Assembly (NCBI GenBank): GCA_029582165.1
Contig: CM055873.1
Location: 40,036,795-40,100,794 of the forward strand
Source: Portulaca oleracea
Taxonomy: Eukaryota > Streptophyta > Magnoliopsida > Caryophyllales > Portulacaceae
Length of the DNA stretch: 64,000 bases
Direction: 5' to 3'
Shown here: piece after piece, positions 56,455 to 64,000 of the stretch
How positions within the stretch are numbered: position 1 is the stretch's first letter
Layout: each line of letters opens with the position of its first letter
Program-made: the position numbers and the translations under genes
Notes under the pieces: generated by a model
Told to the model about the DNA's origin: nothing
Database searches by the model: none
The model's input: only the letters and a program-made list of their open reading frames with translations

Positions 56455-58460
56455 ATAATACATTAATGTTTTTTGTGTAAATACGTAAGGAATATAGAAA
56501 TTTTAATTGTACCTGTTACCTTCTTTATCGATTTTATTCATTAAAAAATTAACATGTAATTATTAAATGATGGATCACTAATATTTTAATTGTTATATGT
56601 GCTAATGTATACTTATTAATGTTGATAGTACTAATCAGTGCAAAATGCTAGACATCCAATTTTATCCCCTTTTTGTATAATTATTTGGTAACTTTTTTAT
56701 TTTATTTTCTATGTTAGATTAGAACTTTGGCCAATTAATCATGTGATAACACACATCTCAATTATCTCCATAAAATATCTCATTTCGATCCATTTGTAAG
56801 CATCTCATCACCAACCAATTTCACCTCAAAAGCCTTCGTTTTCTCCAATCCTCACATATATAGGTTTACTCTTTCAAATGCCATCATTTCCACATATTTT
56901 CGATGTGTTCCATATTTTGGGTGCTTGAAGTAGACTTTATAAGTTTTCCAAAAATTCTTAATTGACCTCAATGAGAGTTCGGACGAGGGAGCTATACCCG
57001 TTTGAAGTTGAGTTGTGCGCGTAATAATTTTGAAGGTCGGACGACTAGCCACCTAAACCAGAAAGTTTTGCTCACCCTTGGCTGGCTGGCCTTGCTCCAA
57101 TGGTCAAAAATTCAACCACTAAACCCTTTAAAGCTTAGGTTGTCTTAGCGTCTCTCCACCAAGTTCAACATGTTCCCCTCCTTAAGTCGGCCGACCTTCC
57201 CATGATAATTTCGTTCCCTTTTTCCACAATATCTCGAGTTCGAATCTGACGAAATATCTAGGCCGACTGAACTACATACATGTGGGATGAGATCTTCTCG
57301 TTATATTTAATTATAGGATTCTCTCCATTCATTTAATTATTGTTATTGCTCCCGTAATATTCACAATATTCGGCGACTCTCCATCATATGTAGAGACCTA
57401 GCCCGTCATTAATATTTGTCACTTTAGAAATTCACAACGTATTGACATTGAGAGAATTCTTCTTTCTTCCCCCCCCCCCCTTTTCTCATTGTGTGCTTTC
57501 TGCATAATTATTGATTTAAGTTTAGATTCATTCTAATTTCATTATTATTCTTATTCTTGTTCATTTAGTCATGCAGTCCTAATTTAATGATCATGCCTTT
57601 ATAAAATGTACAACTCTCTCTTATTCATCTCTTTTGTTTATTTTGCATGACATAATGGTTAAAATTATGAAATAAATCAATTCCTCTCTTTCAACTATTT
57701 CTAAATAAAAATCTAATTTTAGTACAGTTTGTTTTATTAAAACAGGCAAGTCATAAGGTTCTTTAACATTCAGATTTGTATCCTTATGTTCAAATATGAT
57801 CTCTGACTCGTAGGTCGAAGTCTATTTTTATTTGAGTTTATTTATCTATCTTTAAAACTAAATGACGATTCTTTTAATCATAGTTTGCAAAATTTGATTG
57901 ATGATTATCTGGTGCATGGCATTCGTATTTTGATTAATTAAATCAGTAAATAATATGTGAAATAAGCAAAGAAACAACAATCTTGCACTCGCTTAGGCCG
58001 ACCGAACTAACCGTCTTCTTGACTAGTTCTTTCTGCACTGTCGAGCGTGGAACCATTGTCCTGACCAATCCATACGCCAGCCAACCTACCTGGTTAGTCA
58101 AATGGTTTCTTCGATTCAATTGCATATATTTTGTATTATTCATTCGATATATTTAGTCGAGTTATTCATTTGAGTTCACATAATCTTACAAAATAAAATT
58201 ACAAATTATTTATTCCTAGGATTTGTCATTTAATAATTCATTATTTAAGCAGTAAGCAATCTTTTTCACCTCACCTTCAAATTAAGTAGTTCAACAAAAG
58301 ATCATCACTTAGGGATTATTTGGTGTCCTACTGAATGACGACTCTACTAGGGACTTAAACTTAAAAAGAGAGTGAAACTTGAAAAATCTTATTTTTGTGA
58401 ATTTGCAGAAGGAAGAAATTTATTTATTTCATATTTTTACTATTTTAGGCATACTATATA
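56455..58460 (+). repeat. Tat-type LTR block B, direct copy of block A
   Basis: Same order as 50524-52430: LTR start TGCTAGACATCCAATTTTATCC at 56646, LTR end near 58330, primer site TGACGACTCTACTAGGGAC at 58336-58354, leader to 58460, where a TRIM element interrupts it. It carries about 115 bp not in block A, near 57765-57870. The block starts inside the tail of the Athila protease frame. Confidence 0.75.
58336..58354 (+). other. Primer-binding-site-like sequence, block B
   Basis: TGACGACTCTACTAGGGAC just after the LTR, closer to the Tat1 site than block A is. Confidence 0.6.
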
Positions 58461-59149
58461 TGTAACGCCCCGGCCCCTTCCCCGGTCGCGGACATTACCG
58501 ATAATTGCTTCAAGGATCACTGATTGGCCCCACAAATCACCACGAGTCTTTCCACCGTGCTTCGTCCTCGCTCACAAGCTGTCTGGGAAAACTTCCCAGG
58601 AGGTCACTCATCTTGATACTACTCCCAGCCAAGCACGCTTAACTGAGGAGTTCCCAACGGATGAGCTACCATAAAAGAAGGTGCACCTTGGTGATATAAG
58701 TAGTCATTTCGATCCTTTTAAGCCACACATAACCATATATCTGGGGTGTTACAATCACCCCCACTTAAGCGCACAACGTCCTCGCTGTGCCTCATTCAAA
58801 TCCAAAATCTTTGCCCTACTAGGTGACTACCCATGGATCTCCCGTCCATTGGCGCAGTTCACGGTCACAGGTCTGCTCTGATACAATCTGTAATGCCCCG
58901 GCCCCTCCCGGGCTGCGGACATTACCGGGAACGACTTCAAGGATCGCTGACTGGCCCCACAAATCACCACGAGTCTTTCCAGCGTGCTTCGTCCTCGCTC
59001 ACACGCTGCCTGAAAAAACTTCCCAGGAGATCACCCATCCTGAGACTACTTCTAGCCAAGCACGCTTAACTGAGGAGTTCCCAACGGATGAGCTACCATA
59101 AAGAATGTGCACCTTGGTGATATAATTAGTTATTTCGATCACTTTAAGC
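58461..59149 (-). mobile_element. TRIM element (short non-autonomous LTR retrotransposon)
   Basis: A complete LTR of about 293 bp (58461-58753, TGTAACGCCC to GGTGTTACA) and a second, truncated LTR (58889-about 59149, TGTAATGCCCC) flank a roughly 135 bp interior. On the minus strand the interior starts with TTGTATCAGAGC (58886-58875), near-identical to the tRNA-Met primer site, and ends with the polypurine TTAAGTGGGGGTG (58767-58755). There is no coding capacity, so it moves with help from other elements. The outer end of the second LTR is lost at the CT microsatellite. Confidence 0.85.
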
Positions 59150-59169
59150 AGACACCCTCCCTCCCTCTC

Positions 59170-59247
<78 letters not shown>
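59170..59247. repeat. (CT)n microsatellite
   Basis: About 33 CT units with one GT interruption near the end. It sits between the broken TRIM LTR and the UGT fragment; such runs often mark breakpoints. Confidence 0.95.
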
Positions 59248-59329
59248 TAAACACCCCCAAGCCCCAACCCATCCCCCCCCCACCCCCAACCTCTCACTCT
59301 CTGTCTCAACCACCATCACTCTTTGGCTC

Positions 59330-59755
59330 CATTTCTTGCCTCCGGCGGGGACTCCAGTTTTCATAACACCCGTCACCAATTTTTCGTTGTAAAATTGCTC
59401 CGCGAATATAGGCCATGTTACCATTGGCACCCCCGTTGAGACTCCCTCTAGTGTCGAGTTCCAACCACAATGAGTCACAAATGCTCCTATGGATTCATGC
59501 TCTAAAATCTGCACCTGTGGAGCCCAGCCTTGAATTATCAGACCTCTTCCCTCCATCCTTTGTTCGAACCCCTGTGGTAGCCATTCCTCGGGTTTACTTG
59601 TGTTGTCGACTTTCCTTACTACCCAGATGAAGTTTTGCCCCGAAGCTTCTAGCACCATGGCAATCTCTCGCAACTGAAAGGGTATGAAACAGGCCGTGCT
59701 TCCGAAGCATATGTAAAGTATTGAATTGGGTCTATTTGAATTCAGCCAGTTCCGG
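59330..59755 (-). pseudogene. UDP-glycosyltransferase fragment (UGT73-like), C-terminal domain only
   Basis: On the minus strand [39 protein letters not shown], then the plant UGT signature box (about 59530-59400): [30 protein letters not shown], and [12 protein letters not shown] with the sugar-contacting Q. The box is intact. The N-terminal acceptor domain (about 250 residues) and the last 70 or so residues are missing; similarity stops at KKWS before the CT run. The sequence ahead of the fragment (59870-59760) is not UGT-like. A UGT would transfer glucose to small molecules. This is a gene fragment, possibly TE-carried. Confidence 0.85.
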
Positions 59756-59870
59756 TGGAGGTGTGGGAGAGGGTGTGTGAATTGGGCGGCGAGTTTGAAG
59801 GAGACGGCGGTGGGGAGGTGGAGGCGGCGGCGGAGTGAGGGGTTCTGGGTTGCACGCCATGTGTTTATGA

Positions 59871-60940
59871 AAATGCCCCAGTGAGATGGTTAAGTGCTTT
59901 CAAGTGTCATGAATAAGACCACTTATTTTTGTGATACCTATATCACAAAGTGCATTGTTATTGATTGATCAAATGTATAGATGAACTTTATTTCCTAAGT
60001 ATAATACAATGTGCTTACTGATATTTGATTGAATACTACACGAGCATATAGATAGAATCTATATTCATGGGAATTTGATGATAAGTCATTATGCTCATAG
60101 ACGTGTTTTTAATGATCTTGATGTCCATGATCTACGCTATGAATGTTTATTTTTCAACTCATACATATGTGTGCTCTTGAAGCTCCTCTGAAGTTTAAAT
60201 GATATTTAAATAATCTAATTTTCAAAGTGATGTATGTGCTTTTGAGGTGGAGTTGTGATTTAATTTAAAGCACTCACATAGTCACACTATATGCTTTATA
60301 TCATGTCATATTTGCTGATTAAAGTGAATGTTATAGATACTTGATTGGGTTTATGAAGAAATGAAGAGATAGGTGTCATGTAGGCACCGGAACAATGATG
60401 AGAGAAACGAATATTAGAATTATATCTCATCGTACAACTTTGATAAAAGGCTCCAGAAGTGCTCATATAATACTATTTGGTGGAATTGACTCTCGTATTG
60501 ACAATGTACTTTATTCAATCAAGCTAATCTCAAAAGAACTTATCAATTAAATTCAATGCATATTCGTAGAAATGAATATCATATTGAGATAACTAGTGAG
60601 TATAATGTTTGATTGCATAACATTGAAATTGAATTGAGCAAAATATGCGTGTTGGAAAAGCAAAAACAATTATCCCACTTATTTTGCAAGTTACTCTCCA
60701 CAACTAACCCAATCGAAACACATACTCTAATAAATTAGAAGTTTACTAATAAAGAAAGTTATCATATGAAAAGATCAGTAGGAGCATCTTGGATTAATGC
60801 TCACACGAAGAACTCATATGGGTATATTTTGGAGTTCCAATTAACTGCTTACTCTCAAAGATAATTAATTATAACACCATCATTAGTAAAGTTAGGGATC
60901 AAATCCCTTCGATTCCTGAGTTGTAACAAGTGATGTTAAT
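59871..60940. other. Intergenic DNA, possibly very decayed Copia sequence
   Basis: No open frame or clear motif. The region leads without a visible boundary into Copia remains at about 60950, so it may be older parts of the same element. Confidence 0.4.
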
Positions 60941-60949
60941 GTTGATCCT

Positions 60950-61720
60950 GTAGACCCATAGGTAAACTATTTGGATATTTTAGTTTTTTAGTTGACACAT
61001 CAATGATAAGTCACTTGTATATTTACTGTCAACATGCAACTTGGCGTTTGCAAGATTGTTTGCTCAATTGATATTAGAGCACAATTCAAATTATCAATCA
61101 AGAAGATCCATCTTGATAATGATGGTGAAAGCTTTTGATAGTCTTTGTATGCCAATGGACATAGAGGTTGAACATCTTGTGTCAAATGTTTATACGTAAC
61201 ATGATCTTGTAGAATAATTGATATATGAGATGTTGAGTTTATAACTAATGGCAAACCTATTACTTTTGATAGCAAAGCTAACTACAACTATTTGATGACA
61301 TGTCATATTGCATGCACCAACACTGATCCATACAAGGCCAACTGGTTATCAAGAATATTTATCACCCCGCACAATTGGTTTTTGGCCATGAACCAAATAT
61401 TCTCCATCTATCAACTTTTGCATGTGCGATGTACGCTCCATAATAATGCACTAAGATGGGACCCCGAAGGAATTTGGAATATATGTTGCACATAAATATC
61501 CATCCATACTTAAATGTAATAGAATCATTCATTGGTGATATACTTATGACATAATTTGTCGATAATGATGACACAATTTTCCCAACATTAGGGGGAGAAA
61601 TCAAGTTGATGGACAAGGAAATAAGTTGGAGCGAATTATTATGATCCTCATACAATGTAATGTGAACTGAAAGTTAAAAATATAACTCGTCTACAAACTT
61701 GAGTAAATTTACTATCAGAT
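60950..61720 (+). pseudogene. Heavily decayed Copia (SIRE/Maximus-like) integrase-RT remnant
   Basis: With many stops, plus-strand fragments follow the order of Copia integrase to RT: a KKIHLDNDGES line (compare the IRLDNAGEF block with a catalytic Asp, near 61100), a CHIACTNTDPYK region, a FLAMNQIFSIYQL region, RWDPEGIWNI near 61450, and a Thr-Gln-Phe...GEK...DKE line near 61570-61620. An old, dead copy. The lineage call rests on these weak matches. Confidence 0.5.
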
Positions 61721-62736
61721 ATTCTATTGATCCACAAAGAATTATTAATCATTTGTCTCAACTACTAATGCTCATATAAGAATTGATGTCGTAGTAGGAC
61801 AAATCTATATAATACCAATGAGAAAGTTTGTGGGTCCCATTAAATCAAGTAATTAAGGAGATTATCTTTCTGGGACTCGACTAATGAAATGAGAGATAAA
61901 TTTGTTTTTAAATATTTTATTTGTGTAGGTTCGTGCAGTTAATTGTGGAGATTTCTGCAGTTAAAGTGTTGATATCAAAGCGGTTAAATCCCAGTAATTG
62001 GGTCTATCTCTTTCCCCCTAGATTCTGCCTGCTCTCATAGGTAACTGCACCATACCACTTCCCCTGTTTTCGGTAATTGCACCATACCATATCTCTCTCA
62101 TCATTTTCCTTTGTTTATCTCCACAGTCAACATTCATACCCCCTCACCTTTCTCTCCTTCTCTCTCTCCCCCATCTCAACTTATAGAGTGGATTCAAAAC
62201 CATGATTTGAATATTACTCCACACGCACACTTTGGATTTTACACAAGCATCTTGGGGTTCGGGGAATCCTACAGCACTTTGCAAAAGAGACTCTTCACTA
62301 ACGTTGTTGAAAGGCCTCATTGTAACTTTTTCGTCAACCAAGAAATCACTATTCCACAAATTCGATGGCAAAATCATAGAACAAGAAAGAGTATGACAAT
62401 CGCTTTTGTGATGATCGCTTTCTCTGTCTTTGTGATGGAAGGAACAAACATGGATAGCCGCCTAATCGCTCCCAAGTCGTCATTTCATCTATTTGCGATC
62501 CATCATTGACTTTCATTTTTTTCCCTTAATTCATGAACTCATCTTTGTTACTTTTACTCTGAAGATTTCTAGCTTTTTGGGGATTTTTTATGGTGACAAT
62601 ATGTTGCTTCTATCAATATTGATTTTCAATGAAAAGAGCCTAGGAAAGTATGAAAATCTATCCAATTTTCACATGGAGCGATGGAAGGACATGGCAGGTC
62701 TATTACCTTGAGTTTGTCAAAAACTCTTATCTCTTC
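61721..62736. other. Intergenic DNA
   Basis: One 132-codon plus-strand frame (62111-62509) has no recognisable domain and starts in a CT-rich, UTR-like stretch. Nothing else is supported. Confidence 0.4.
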
Positions 62737-62951
62737 TGTGATATTCCCTTTGATGACAACAGAACAAGGTCACGGAAATCTTCTGTAATTGTTTGAATAA
62801 TTACTTCATATCTCTCTCTTGAAAAAGATACAATCAATCCCTTTATAAAGGGAGAAAAAGGAGGAGAAAGAGAAAAAGAAAGCAAAATAAGCTAACAGAA
62901 AAAATAAAGAACTTAACTAATCTAACTATCTAACTAACCTACCCGCCAACA
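62737..62951 (-). repeat. 3' LTR of a Copia element
   Basis: About 215 bp, TGTTGGCGGG at the start (62951 on minus) and ATATCACA at the end (62737). Directly upstream, the polypurine TTGAGGGGGGAGGGG (62966-62952, minus) ends pol. A TATA-like CCTTTATAAAGG is at about 62840. The 5' LTR lies outside the window. Confidence 0.8.
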
Positions 62952-64000
62952 CCCCTCCCCCCTCAAGCTTGGATGGGGAAGCATCCCAAGCTTATGTAAA
63001 AGATGCCAATGTTGATTCGAGGGAAGAATTTTAGTGAGAACATCTGCAAGTTGATGTTGAGTAGGAAGGTAACTGAGTTGCAGCAAGCCTTCCATGACCT
63101 TGTCTCGAGTAAAATGACAATCCACTTCAATGTGTTTTGTCCTCTCGTGAAAAACAGGGTTCTTGGCTATATGCAATGCAGATTGATTATCACAGTGAAG
63201 AAGAATAGGCTTTGTGATGGGAACTCCAAGCTCTTTCAATAGATTTGTCAACCAAGTTACTTCTGCAGCAGCTTGAGCCATAACCCTATACTCAGCCTCA
63301 GCTGAAGACCTTGCCACTGTGGATTGTTTATTGGACTTCTAGCTGATGGGAGATTTGTCCATCATGATGAGATAACCTGTGACAGATCTCCTGGAAATTG
63401 GACAGGCTGCCCAGTCAGAATCAGAGAAAGTAGTGAGTTGAACTTGATCAGTCCCTTTTAGCAAGATCCCTTGGCCTGATGTTCCAACTACATATCTGAT
63501 GAGGTGATCCAAAGCATCCATGTGAGGTGTTCTAGGATTCTGCATGAATTGGCTAAGTGTTTGTACTGCAAAAGAGATTTCAGGACGTGTATTAGAAAGA
63601 AAGTTAAGTTTCCCAATAAATGTCCTATAAATACTGGGATTTTCTAACAAGTCTCCTGAATCAGAATGTAATTTGTAATTTACAGGAAGAGGAGTGGTTG
63701 TAGGCCTGGAGTTGAGATGTCCTGATTCTTAAAGGAGGGCTTGAGTGAATTTTCTTTGAGTCAGACTGATGCCTTGTGGCAGATAGGAGACTTCAAGGCC
63801 AAGGAAGTAATTGAGGAGGCCAAGATCTTTGATCCCAAAAGCTTTGTTCAACTGATCCTTGAGTCTGTCAATCTCAAAGACAGATGATCCTGTAAGCAAA
63901 ATGTCATCAACATAAACAGCTACAATTGTTATATCATCACTTGTTTTCTTTGTGAACAGGCTATAATCATTTTTTGATTGAGAGTATCCTTGATCCTTTA
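62952..64000 (-). pseudogene. Copia pol, RT and RNase H end; continues past the window
   Basis: From the right edge on minus: YVDDILLTGSS with RT catalytic aspartates (about 63922-63890), DLGLLNYFLGLEV, then a stop at about 63729, ENPSIYRTFIGKLNFLSNTRP and SDSDWAACPISRRSVTGYLI of RNase H. An in-frame TAG (about 63340) replaces the Trp normally found between PIS and KSNKQ. The end is ARSSAEAEYRVMA, ELGVPI, LHCDNQSALHIAKNPVFHERTKHIEVDCHF and QLADVLTK, a textbook Copia RNase H C-terminus. Two stops in otherwise good sequence suggest a recently dead copy. The rest of pol and gag are outside. Confidence 0.9.

Noticed and set aside
62111..62509. A 132-codon plus-strand frame that could be a small gene
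   Set aside because: It starts in a CT-rich stretch, has no recognisable motif and no supporting signals. Recorded as intergenic.
1..64000. tRNA, rRNA or snRNA genes
   Set aside because: I looked for cloverleaf-type and conserved RNA motifs and saw none I could support; only tRNA-complementary primer sites of retroelements were found.

Overview
The window looks like nuclear DNA from a repeat-rich flowering plant, probably a eudicot. It holds plant-type LTR retrotransposons (Ty3 Tat and Athila, Ty1 Copia), a Mutator-like element, MITEs, an endogenous pararetrovirus and one intron-containing host gene. There are no bacterial features. The species cannot be told from the sequence.

Layout. 1-1873 (+) is the 3' part of a Mutator-like (MULE) transposase gene with an OTU-type domain behind it. 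Facing it, 2132-3855 plus 18997-19338 (-) is a MAIN-like plant mobile domain (PMD) gene. That gene is split by a 15.1 kb Tat-like LTR retrotransposon at 3861-18996 (here 'Tat1'), which has two near-identical LTRs and a 5 bp GCATG target duplication. Tat1 reads on the minus strand. It keeps gag joined to the tail of integrase, has lost the rest of pol, and carries two decayed plus-strand (antisense) genes: an intron-bearing PMD gene and a DUF7745-like gene. It also contains a roughly 31 bp minisatellite, an Athila-derived segment and about 27 copies of a short hyphenated palindrome.

19473-20093 is a long hairpin-forming inverted repeat. 21250-25600 (-) is a decayed endogenous caulimovirid. 26510-27238 is an unassigned LTR-like fragment. 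27239-35076 (-) is an Athila element with its reverse transcriptase-integrase core deleted. 35077-41222 (-) is a second, truncated Tat element ('Tat2') with its own antisense gene and RNase H/integrase remains. 41223-43390 is full of a TGAACATCA motif. 43410-44640 holds nested MITEs, and AT-rich DNA follows.

The one apparently intact host gene is 46218-49034 (-). It is a two-exon, 597-residue peroxisomal acyl-activating enzyme (AMP-forming CoA ligase) ending in SRL. Beyond it, 50524-52450 and 56455-58460 are two copies of a Tat-type LTR/primer-site block. They flank an Athila gag-protease segment at about 52790-56450 (+). After that come a TRIM element (58461-59149), a CT microsatellite, a UDP-glycosyltransferase fragment, decayed SIRE/Maximus-like Copia remains, and the 3' end of another Copia element running off the right edge (62737-64000, -).

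The strongest unexplained pattern is that five different LTR families here each carry their own short hyphenated palindrome (arms of about 5-7 bp, spacer 1-4 bp, usually with a CpG), repeated in or near their LTRs. In Tat1, several diverged copies have changed symmetrically on both arms. This resembles a family-specific recognition-site array.
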